From Enoplolaimus lenunculus (Eukaryota; Nematoda; Enoplea; Enoplida; Thoracostomopsidae), in NCBI GenBank assembly GCA_030248215.1, contig JASANG010002551.1, positions 43,744 to 107,743 of the forward strand: a stretch of DNA of 64,000 bases. Direction: 5' to 3'. Position 1 is the stretch's first letter. Each line of letters opens with the position of its first letter. Below, piece by piece: positions 34,801 to 43,509 of this stretch. A model generated the notes under the pieces. The model was not told the DNA's origin, did no database searches, and worked only from the letters and a program-made list of their open reading frames with translations. A program made the translations under genes and the position numbers.

Positions 34801-37800
34801 TCCAGTAGTGTCGCTGATTAGTTGCGACATGTTAATTTACAGTTAAACATTTTATTCATATTCGATTTAGTATGGCTACCTGCCAACCAAAACATTGACT
34901 AACCCTTGTTTTCTTAAAGATCAGCCGATGGGAAACCTGCGGCAACTGGCACTTTTGTAGTTTCCACCAAACAGTGACAAAGTTTCATTTAGGTTTAGGC
35001 TTAAACCTACGTTTAGACGAATACGCTTAAGCGGAGACTTGAAAATATGTTTATACGACTGTAGCGAACTTCAGCTATACATTGTGCTTTGAAAAACCCG
35101 CAACAACTTGCACTTTTGTAGTTTCCACCAAACAGTGAAAAGTTTCACTTAGGTTTAGGCTTACCTAGGCTTAAAGAAATACGCTTAAGCTAAGGCTTGG
35201 AAATATGCTTATACGACTGTTGCGAACCTCAGCTATGCGGCTAACTTAGGGATACTCGTCTACTGTGGGGGAAACTACAAATGTGCCCGACAACGTACTA
35301 GTGTCACCCAGACTCATTGGTCTTCGGTTACGGTACCAGCTAATTGGAAGAAGCTCTGTTTGGGGTTCGTTGAAAAATATATCACAACGCAACGAAATGG
35401 TTCCGCCCAGCCATACCAGAGACGATGCTGTTATTTTGGCACGGTATTCTTAAATGCCAATGCCAATTTATATTTATGCTAAACCAATAATTGCTACGCG
35501 ATGAATTTTGCCTCAACCATATCAAGAGTGGATGATCACTCTTTATAACAAGAGTGTGCAACTGGGTACATCCTGTGTATTGAAGAATGTACCCGGCACG
35601 CGTTGCCTTTTTCCCGTACCCCCCTCATTTGGGGGGTTGAAACCTTGAACGCAAGCAAATACTGTTGCGATACACAGTGCAAACCTTGTCCGGTTATATT
35701 CTTGAATTAAGTTTCGCTGAGTTCTGTGTGCAGTTGACCCCCTAAATAAGGGGGGTATGAGCAAAACACAACGCACGGTGGTACTTTTTATGCCACGCGT
35801 ATTTTTGGAAGTTGCACACTGTTATTATCGACTCTTGACAATACGGATGTATGCAACAGTCGAGATAGAGAGGAGTTGATCCCACTGTAAAATTTCTTTA
35901 GAGACGGTAAAAAACACACTTTTACAGGGTTTAGAATATTAACCTGATTGATTCAACCGATAAAACATAACGCTATGCCTTTCAAAGTCCTGGTTAGGCC
36001 CTTGCCACAACTAAAATACTCCGCTGCATGTTCAACATCTTTAGTGACTATTAAAGCAAAGTAACTTTAAGCCTCATATATACATCCGGCACTCAACTCG
36101 TACTCTTAACACTGTATATAGCGTCTGTCACCAGTTAGCAATAGGTAAATTTTGAAACAGCCAATTAAACCATATAGAAGCTAAAGTTGCTGTTGTTCAA
36201 GACATCGGCTACCAGGGCCGGATCGCTCTCCGGCGGGGCTGTAATAGAGTCAGTTTACGCTTTAGACTAACTTTTTTGCTTAGGCTTACGCTTACGCTTT
36301 AGGCTTAGGGATATGCTTATACTACTGTTCCGGCGTTGTTCTATACAGGGACCAACACATCTAAGGATACGTGTTTGAAACCAGACAAAATTTCTTTCAT
36401 CGCCCGAGCAGTATTGACTTACCAATGACCGATAGTTTGACACGAAAGCTCTGTGGAGGGCTGGAACTAAGTTCACAAGTATAATATCCTGCGTCCACAT
36501 GAGAAACATACCTGAAACTAATTTAAATTTCAATTGTTAAATTATAAAATTTCTTAAATTATACATTATAATTTCGTATAGTTTACAACATACCGGCTTA
36601 CATAACAAGCAGTAAGTGGTCAACTGCAAAACTGTACACAATAGATGGCGTGAAACTGCGCTGCCCACCATTGGTCGATCAAAGGTTGGGGCATTCAGGC
36701 TTTTACTAGATGTTACTGGAAAGCCCGTAGCCAGCTCACCTTATACTCCGCTTAAAATTATTCAGGAGGGCATACAAGGGTTTCATTGACTTACAAGCAA
36801 GGTTAAATAATTTTCTAGAGGGTCTAGGTCGAGACCGAACTGCTGGGTCGAGAGGGTGCCGTCCTACCAACACTTATATCGACGCCCCCCTCGGTTGAAA
36901 TTTTTTCGACAGCATATCTCTTTGCATGCTCTATAGATGTTCTTGCATCCCTACTAACCGTCCCAGCTGTTTAGCTTGCATCTGGTAATTTAGACGTATA
37001 GGTAGGTTTTCTGTGGAACGTGCTGTATGCTCTAATATTCAAGATCAAAAGGCAGATTGTACTATAAGGTTTGTCAAGTTAATAGATCGTGGACCACATC
37101 ACCCAAGATGCGTTACCCTCAACCTATAGGCCTAAGCCAAAATATTAGCCTAATCTAAAGCCTAAGCCTGAGCATAGACGTAAACATCCTAAGCTAAAAG
37201 TAATCCCAGTCTTCATGTCTCCCACTGGGCAGGCCCCTATAATTAGCATGCGCCAGAAATGTTATTGCATAATTAGGAGCAATAACAGCCTTACCTGATA
37301 ATTAGACAAAAATCTTCAGTATTAGAGCTCATATCAACTCGCTGGCGACGCGAAAGTATAAATCTGTGATCTGTGGAAAACGTTTCGCCATTAATTGTCA
37401 ACAGTTGCCCATCTCGGTCTCGAATCCATGCAACCTGAAATGTTTTTATCATTCGGGTAAAACATCGAAATCAACCAGGAAACTGTAATCGTTTAAAATG
37501 CATAAATATTTTCTATTTCATCTAAAACCAATATTCAGGTTAGGATGCAAAACTATGATTCTAAAATAAAAACCGTTTTACCGTCAGCGCCAAACACTGC
37601 GCGTTCTGGATTTATGTCGCGCCCACAAGTTGCGCTGATTCGCTCAGGAATCCGATATGCGGGAAAAGTTAAAGCAGTAATTAAAGAAGGCTCGAAGCAT
37701 AGAACGCAGTAATTACGAATTGATTTACGGCTTTCAATCAAAATGGAAGAAACAACGTAAAAAAACTCTAAAATTACAAAATAGCAAATTTGAATGAATT

Positions 37801-39723
37801 GTAATCTAAATCACAAATTTTTTGGAATATCCACTTGGATTGGACAGTTCCATTTAAGTTTACAAAACTACTGGGGCACTGTAACTCCGTTTTCGCCTGT
37901 CAGTTAGGTACACTTTAATCGTTAGATTGTTTGAAATTGGGGCCAATGTAGAGAACAGGGGCGGAACAGTATTATAAGCATATTCCTAAGCCTAAACCTA
38001 ATCATAAGCCTAAGCATAAGAACGAGCAAGTTCCTAAGCCAACGCCTAACCCTAAGCCACGCAAAAAATTAGTCTAAAGCTTAATCGTACACCATTCTAG
38101 TCGCACAGAAAAACTGTTCGACCCTAATCTTTACAAGTGTTTTTTCGTTTGCAACACTCATAAGAATAATCTCATATGTTGATTAGAAATTTTTAATAGT
38201 TTTCATTTTTGAGGAACTTTTAGTAGATTTTGTGGGCGAGACCTCGTAGAGTTCGCACGCCGCTGTTGTGGTTGTAACTACCTTTTTGGTTAGATTCATG
38301 TTATTTTTGACTACACAATGTAAATAGCCAGGATTGTCAACAGGCACGTTGATTTCAGTTTCAGTGTCTTGTTGTATAATCGCAGATGTCTTAGGAACAA
38401 TAGCCGTAGTGCTGTTGGATTGATTCTAAAACAAATAGATTTGATTAAAGATCAACAGTGTACAGTGGCGGATCGTTAAATATTTGTTCTAGAATTAAAC
38501 CAACTGCACTACAACTATCGGTCTTAAGACAGTCAAAGTGCTGTTAGATTGATTCTAGAACAAATAGATTTTGTTAAAGATCAGCAGTCTACAGTGGCTG
38601 ATCGTTAAATATTTGTTCTAGAATTAAACCAACTGCACTACAACTATCGGTCCTAAGACAGTCAAAGTGCTGTTAGATTGATTCTAGAACAAATAGATTT
38701 TGTTAAAGATCAGCAGTCTACAGTGGCTGATCGTTAAATATTTGTTCTAGAATTAAACCAACTGCACTACAACTATCGGTCCTAAGACAGTCAAAGTGCT
38801 GTTAGATTGATTCTAGAACAAATAGATTTTGTTAAAGATCAACAGTCTACAGTGGCTGATCGTTAAATATTTGTTCTAGAATTAAACCAACAGCAGTACA
38901 ACTATCGGTCTTAAGACAGTCAAAGTGCTGTTGGATTGATTCTAGAACAAATAGATTTGGTTAAAGATCAACAGTCTACAGTGGCTGATCGTTAAATATT
39001 TGTTCTAGAATTAAACCAACAGCAGTACAACTATCGGTCTTAAGACAGTCAAAGTGCTGTTGGATTGATTCTAGAACAAAAAAATTTGGTTAAAAACCAA
39101 CTGTCTACAATGGCTGATCCTGAAATATTTCACAGCCGGCCACACATAGTGAAGAACTCGCCATCCCGGCGAGCTGGAAGCTGAAACCAATTTTAGTACT
39201 AAATTTAAACACAAAATTATGGCTTTTATTTTTTGTAAGTACCAGGCCTGCGTACCATTCCTTGTAAATTCGACAGCGACTGTTTACCATTTAGCCGAAT
39301 TGATTATTGGAACTTTGTACAAAAGAAGCTACTAATTTGCGGGCAGAATTAGAAAAATTAAATATGTGGACTAATTTTGCAAGCATTTACGCAAACTTAA
39401 TTCTTTAAATAATTCAAATGGTTTCCACTTTTGAAAACTGTTTCGAATGAAACTGTTAATACCGAGTAAGACGTGGGCCACCGTTACATGATTTTAGCAA
39501 ATTAATATTTGTTTCGGTGAATCACGGCGCGGACCACAAAATCTATGCAACCTATAGCCATGTTTTCATATAAATTTGATTGGAATAATTAAGTCAAAAA
39601 CAGTCATGCTTCGCAAGCAAATTTGGACGATGTGCAACATAAAAGTTCTTAAAGTTTATAATCTTATACACACAAGCTCAAAATTTCTATAAATTTTTGC
39701 CTTTAAAAATACAACAGTAACAC

Positions 39724-39757
<34 letters not shown>

Positions 39758-41531
39758 TATAATAATAATAACAATAATAATAATCAATCCCTCTAAAAAC
39801 TTAAGCTTAAATTATAGCTCAACTAAACGAATACGAGTTTAAGCGAAACTTAAAGGATTGTACGGACTAAGTAAACTAAAATTTTAAGTTTAATTTTATA
39901 AACTCACAAATTTTTAAGTTATGGCAAATTTAAACTTGACTCATTTTTTGTTTCAGATATCAGTGCTGGTCAGAAACTGTACTTTTTAGACTTCATTAGG
40001 TTTGGACTAAACTAAAAAATGTCAAATTTGAATCGAGTTTAAGCGTAACCTACCGGTTACTTTAGTTAGTTTTGAAAGATAATTTAACACAGCTAGATTA
40101 GCTTAAGCTTAATTCGAGTCAGTTTAAGTTTTTAGAGAGTACGCTTTGTTTAATCTAAAGAACCAGTACATAAAATGATGAGCGTTCCAGAATATTCTGT
40201 TGGTTAGTGCAAGTGAGGTTAATTACAGAAAGTTCTATATACACTGCTTACGAACCAACATATATACATAATATATATCTATAAATATATATATTATATA
40301 TATTTGTATGCATGTATATATAAAATAGGTTAGCAAGCTCACGAAGGCAACGGTAACCCTTTTTGTACGTTGCGGGTGTCCAAATAGAAGTTTCAGTCTA
40401 CCTGATATCCTGCAACAATGATTGTTTCTGACTGCGCAGCTCGAAACATTGCAATTGAAGTTCGATTCACTGCGTTTTGTTGTGATAACTCGGCGAAAAA
40501 TGATGCTTCGTTGTTGCCGAACGCTGCTATACCATCTTAAATGATGTTCAAAAATAAATAGAAGTAAACATTTCAAAGAAATTTTCAAAAAAATGATTTA
40601 TAAGGAACATCAAAAGCAGCGACGGATGTTGCGGTTTTAGACGTGGAACCGCGCGATGTAAAATAGCGAAGCATCATGCGAGTGAAACGAGCGAGAAGCC
40701 AAACGCAATTTTAAACCAAACGCAATTTTAAGCCAAACGCAATTTTAAACCAAACGCAATTTTAAGCCAAACGCAATTTTAAGCCAAACGCAATTTGAAT
40801 GTGAACTTTTCATGCAAAACTATGATTTTGATGCCTGTTATGGGACGCATGGGTGGCTTCTTCTTAAATCCAACATTTACCAAAAAAGCTATACTTCAAA
40901 CAGCAAAGTGTTTCTCGAATTATGGAACACTGTGCCACTGAAACAACAGAAATATATATCGATTAAAACTGCAGGCATTACAATATTCAACGGCCAATGT
41001 AAAGAACAGCGGCGGAACAGTATCATAAACATATTCCTAAGCCTAAACCTAAGCCTTAGCCAAGCAAAAAATTAATCTAAAGCTCAAACTTACTCTTTTC
41101 TAGTCCCACAGAAAAACGTTCCGCCCCTGATCTTTACATGGGCCTATCCAACGATCACAAATATTACAGTTAAGATTTAGCATAACACATTCGGACGTCA
41201 AAAATACCGGAACAGGGGGTTAATAAATTTTTCCGGAATGACGTTGATACCCAAGCCGAAATAATAAACTCGTCGAAATGACAGACATAAAACTTGTACA
41301 CAAAGTGCAGCCCCTTCACAACCAAAATTACAAGAATTGTTTGCAAAAATTCTATCGGAGCCGGAACCTGCATTTTTTGCCAGAGCCAGAACCGGATGCC
41401 AACGTCCGATTGTCCACTCATATTTAGCTATACCAAAAAGTATTTAATTAGTAGTATATCAATAATTGCTTACCTAGCAATTGGATGATTACGAATGCAA
41501 TTACAGTAAACCACGAGGATGACGGGTGCAT
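31683..41531 (-). CDS. Two-Ig-domain, probably GPI-anchored cell-surface protein (Dpr/DIP/ZIG-8/RIG-5-like), complete, 8 exons
   Basis: Probable neuronal cell-recognition molecule. Exons: 41531-41474, 40535-40402, 38425-38282, 37434-37295, 36511-36423, 35448-35308, 33488-33339, 31801-31683. All seven junctions agree in phase, giving 324 residues ending in TAA. Residues 1-19 are a signal peptide. Ig1 has Cys101, Trp115 (VAWIRDRDGQLLTI) and Cys171 (DAGYYTC). Ig2 has Cys210, Trp226 (ISWYRN) and Cys270 (DEGLYSC). The last 38 residues end in a hydrophobic stretch (SSFVVIMIAFAV) after a small-residue region, typical of GPI signals. VAWIR-RDG-LLT followed by a DxRF-like segment is the Dpr/DIP/lachesin pattern. 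An extra cysteine (about 155) occupies the usual Trp position before Ig1 strand F. The exon 6 donor (G|GTGACA) is the weakest junction. The exact orthologue is not resolved. Confidence 0.87.
32986..33284. mobile_element. MITE family A copy 2
   Basis: About 299 bp from ACAAGAGTTTGCAACTC to CATCATCAACTCTTGG, with the family's AACGCGTGCCGGGTACATT block and C/G runs. It lies 54 bp downstream of the exon 7 donor of the Ig gene. Confidence 0.7.
33339..33488 (-). CDS. Ig gene exon 7: second half of Ig2
   Basis: Acceptor TTTTTTCAG, phase 1 in and out, donor GTAAGT. AELIIMNAESNDEGLYSCKA is a typical Ig strand E-F end. Confidence 0.9.
33737..33940. repeat. Diverged family B-like end followed by a pyrimidine tract
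   Basis: CACTGTAAAAAATGGGGAGT resembles the family B end with two or three changes. The sequence after it, to about 33930, is strongly C/T-rich (CTCTCTCTC, TCCTCCCC). No matching right end was identified. Confidence 0.4.
34088..34335. repeat. Long hairpin plus third direct copy of its arm
   Basis: 34088-34150 and 34165-34223 are inverted copies of a roughly 60-bp unit (ATAAGACTACTTTTATTGAT then TACTCGGAAT) around a loop of about 15 bp. 34254-34335 is a third copy in the direct orientation, including the outer flank CCTTCGTTATACTGAAATT. This is a head/tail/head arrangement. Confidence 0.8.
34930..35240. repeat. Tandem duplication of a TTAGGC-type unit (about 155 bp x 2)
   Basis: 34930-35083 and 35088-35240 share TTTTGTAGTTTCCACCAAAC, TTAGGTTTAGGCTTA, AATACGCTTAAGC and ATATGTTTATACGACTGT or close variants. 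Confidence 0.65.
35308..35448 (-). CDS. Ig gene exon 6: first half of Ig2
   Basis: Acceptor CATTTAAG, phase 1 in. LGGTISLRCDIFFNEP and PISWYRNRRPM supply the Ig2 cysteine and tryptophan. The end at G|GTGACA was chosen because it is phase 1 and makes the next exon read as Ig2; a nearby GTCTGG site would also keep frame. Confidence 0.75.
35522..35838. mobile_element. MITE family A copy 3
   Basis: Starts TCAAGAGTGGATGATCACTC, ends CGACTCTTGA, with imperfect flanks CCATA and CAATA. It begins 71 bp upstream of the exon 6 acceptor of the Ig gene. Confidence 0.75.
36210..36352 (-). mobile_element. TTAGGC-MITE in Ig-gene intron 5
   Basis: CAGGGCCGGATCGCTCTCCG at the left, GCTTAGGCTTACGCTTACGC core, and ACTGTTCCGGCGTTGTTCTA at the right. 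It ends about 70 bp from the exon 5 donor. Confidence 0.65.
36423..36511 (-). CDS. Ig gene exon 5: Ig1 strands F-G
   Basis: Acceptor TTTCAG, phase 2 in, phase 1 out at GTAAGT. YVSHVDAGYYTCELSSSPPQ closes Ig1. Confidence 0.9.
36724..36890 (+). repeat. Family F element in Ig-gene intron 4
   Basis: CCGTAGCCAGCTCACCTTAT at the left, CATTGACTTACAAGCAAGGTT inside. It is colinear with 53208-53378 in reverse. Confidence 0.5.
37130..37262 (+). repeat. Degenerate CCTAAG hexamer patch in Ig-gene intron 4
   Basis: GGCCTAAGCC, AAAGCCTAAGCCTGAGC, and the right-end word GGGCAGGCCCCTATAATTAG shared with 28375-28405. Terminal repeats are eroded. Confidence 0.45.
37295..37434 (-). CDS. Ig gene exon 4: Ig1 strands C-E
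   Basis: Acceptor TTTCAG, phase 0 in, phase 2 out at GTAAGG. VAWIRDRDGQLLTING then TFSTDHRF is the family signature. Confidence 0.9.
37943..38137 (+). mobile_element. TTAGGC-MITE in Ig-gene intron 3
   Basis: CCAATGTAGAGAACAGGGGC at the left, CCTAAGCCTAAACCTAATC core, then AAAAAATTAGTCTAAAGCTT and a diverged right end TCGACCCTAATCTTTACA. Confidence 0.75.
38282..38425 (-). CDS. Ig gene exon 3: first half of Ig1
   Basis: Acceptor TGTTTTAG, phase 0 in and out, donor GTAGTT. Contains ETEINVPVDNPGYLHCVVKN with the first Ig1 cysteine. The 5' edge of the exon overlaps the 129-bp tandem repeat. Confidence 0.82.
38411..39115. repeat. 129-bp tandem array (about 5.4 units) at an intron-exon border
   Basis: The word GCTGTTGGATTGATTCTA or GCTGTTAGATTGATTCTA recurs at 38411, 38540, 38669, 38798, 38927 and 39056, exactly 129 bp apart. 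The units are very similar. The first occurrence is the 5' end of the Ig-gene exon 3 with its splice acceptor, so every unit repeats a TTCTAG acceptor-like site. Confidence 0.92.
39722..39785. repeat. (AAT)n microsatellite
   Basis: About 20 AAT/AATAAT repeats with a few interruptions. Confidence 0.9.
40258..40327. repeat. AT-type microsatellite
   Basis: TATATA-rich tract (ATAATATATATCTATAAATA and onward). Confidence 0.8.
40402..40535 (-). CDS. Ig gene exon 2: N-terminal linker
   Basis: Acceptor ATTTAAG, phase 1 in, phase 0 out at GTAGAC. Encodes a non-Ig stretch (GIAAFGNNEASFFAELSQQN and onward) between the leader and Ig1. It has no recognisable domain, so support is from phase and splice sites only. 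Confidence 0.65.
40698..40797 (+). repeat. 18-bp tandem array (six units)
   Basis: Unit GCCAAACGCAATTTTAA, alternating AAACC and AAGCC starts. The unit is the core of the dispersed GCGAGAAGCCAAACGCAATT repeat, whose normal flanks sit on both sides here. Confidence 0.88.
40994..41141 (+). mobile_element. TTAGGC-MITE in Ig-gene intron 1
   Basis: Compact, clear copy: CCAATGTAAAGAACAGCGGC, CCTAAGCCTAAACCTAAGCC, AAAAAATTAATCTAAAG and CGTTCCGCCCCTGATCTTTA then CATGG. Confidence 0.85.
41474..41531 (-). CDS. Ig gene exon 1: signal peptide
   Basis: MHPSSSWFTVIAFVIIQLL, phase 1 out at GTAAGC. Chosen as start because it is a leader-type sequence whose phase fits the next exon. Confidence 0.78.
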
Positions 41532-41544
41532 TTGCGGCCACCGT

Positions 41545-43340
41545 TTAGTAGACTTTGCAATTCTTGACAGGAGTCTCATCCAAATGTGTGTCGGCATATA
41601 ATTGCGGCATATATCAACACAATTTTCATATCATAAGTAAACAAAAATAATTAAAATAATCCATAACCAGAATTTTTAAAGTTACAGAACGCAAAAAACC
41701 AGATTAAAAATTGGCAAGCAACCGGTGTTAACGTTAGAATAAATACCATTTTTAGTTACTCAGTTGCATATTATACTCACTTAAAGTGGCTTTCCGTAGT
41801 ATTGCACAGTGATCTATTTTTGCCATAAATATTGTGTTTCAAACCCGTTGTGTTTTATTAGAATGAAAATTTCAAATAAGCCGAGCACAAACGGTATATG
41901 TGCTTAAATGCGTTATTCAGAGTATCCACAATTGGTTATCACGTATGAGGAATATAAAATCTCCATACGACATTACAGCCGCAACGGGCTAGATTATCAA
42001 ACTACTATAGCTGAGCAGTGATGATAAACATCTCCAACCCAGAAAACCGTATTCGTATCCAAGCTTGAAATACACATCATATGAAATAGAAAGTATGAAT
42101 GTGAGAAAACCTACACTGCAAAAATGGTGAATCAAATTGACTCTATCCGAAACAGGATTTTCTGGACTACACAAACTGAGTCAAAATTCAACTCCGCCAG
42201 AGTCAAATTCGACTCAGTGTAAATACAAACAATTTCTTAAAAGGCTATAATTTTCGCAAAATTTTAGCTTAAAAACTGTTATTTTTGCGCTGTGAGAGCA
42301 GTTTGGTTTCCAACAGAACAGGCTAAATCACTGGCAGATCCCATTGCGTATTGTATGGCCACCCGGCACAAATTACTAAATCCGTCACTGGTGTGAATTG
42401 TTGAAAACAATATAGCTCACTCTGTCCGTTTGGCCGCAGTTACCATCTGTAATCAACGTCAGTCATTTTTAAAAAGTTTTTTCTCTAAGTTATATTTTAA
42501 TAAAAATACGCTCTAAAATAAATCTTAAAATTCAAAATCTAAAATCGACAGAATTACTTTTCTACTAAAATGACAGTGTGACAATATTAAGTATGCGGTT
42601 CACGTAAAAAGATTAGTTACCATTATTACGCGATTTTAGTTCCTTTTGTCATATAGTCGGCTTAGCGTATCATGTGATGGTCTCAATATAAAGCCATGGG
42701 TGTAGCGAGGGTTTTATTTCCGGAAGGTATTGTAGCATCATATAAAACTTTTTTGAGTGCCGACATAGCTAGCGAGAATTTTTTTTGACTTTCACATTTA
42801 CAGGTTATAGTAAAATCTGTTCAAAGTACTTTTCGTGTCGTGCCAGAAGTTTCAGGGACTGATACCTCACAATGCAGGCAGGCACGTATTCAAGAGGAAA
42901 GATAAAGAGGATATATACCATCGCGAAATTTTTTGCAAAGACAAAAATGATTTTTAACAAGTTTTACAATAATCTGCTAGATTTTGGAGATTCAACAATT
43001 TTATTGATCATTAGAGTGCACCATTCCAACGTAAAATTCTAGGTAAGCCCTTGTCCCCATTTGCGTGTTGTTGGTTGTGCCGTGCTATCATATCACATGA
43101 CAGCCGCGGTATTAAGCGTTATTATCTCGTGGGACATCGCGATTAAAGTTACAGATTATAACTATTATTGCGTCATTTGTTCGATGGTGTCTTCTTGAAA
43201 TCAATGTTTGAGTGGCCAACAAGATGGGTGCAAAACTCCAGGTCTACCTAAAGTTAGAATTTAAGCCAATAATGGTTCCTGGTATAGACTTGAATCAGTA
43301 GGTTTGGTTTTGTCTATAAACCTGGCTATTTGGACTGGAT
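41545..43340. other. Intergenic, no gene recognised
   Basis: AT-rich. The only structures seen are the half copy of family B at 42114-42219 and scattered repeat words. Confidence 0.4.
42114..42219. mobile_element. Half copy of fold-back MITE family B
   Basis: Starts CACTGCAAAAATGGTGAATC after TA and runs through ACTACACAAACTGAGTC to GACTCAGTG followed by TA. Only one arm of the palindrome remains. Confidence 0.7.
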
Positions 43341-43509
43341 CCATGTAAACATTAGGGGCGGAACGTTTTTCTGCGGGACTGCGATAGAGTAAGCGTAAGC
43401 TTTAGACTAATTTTTGTTGTTAGGATTATTTATAAACTCATTCTTACGCTTATTGTTAGGCTTAGGAATATGCTGATACTACTGTTACGTCCCAGTTCTA
43501 TCCATTAGC
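43341..43509 (-). mobile_element. TTAGGC-MITE
   Basis: CCATGTAAACATTAGGGGCG at the left, TTTAGACTAATTTTTG and TTAGGCTTAGGAATATGC inside, and CTGTTACGTCCCAGTTCTA at the right. Confidence 0.75.

Noticed and set aside
35308..35448. Alternative donor GTCTGG for Ig-gene exon 6
   Set aside because: It keeps frame but is a poorer donor than GTGACA; kept only as an alternative.
38411..39115. CRISPR-like array (regular spacing)
   Set aside because: The whole 129-bp unit is conserved, with no unique spacers, and the context is a eukaryotic intron.
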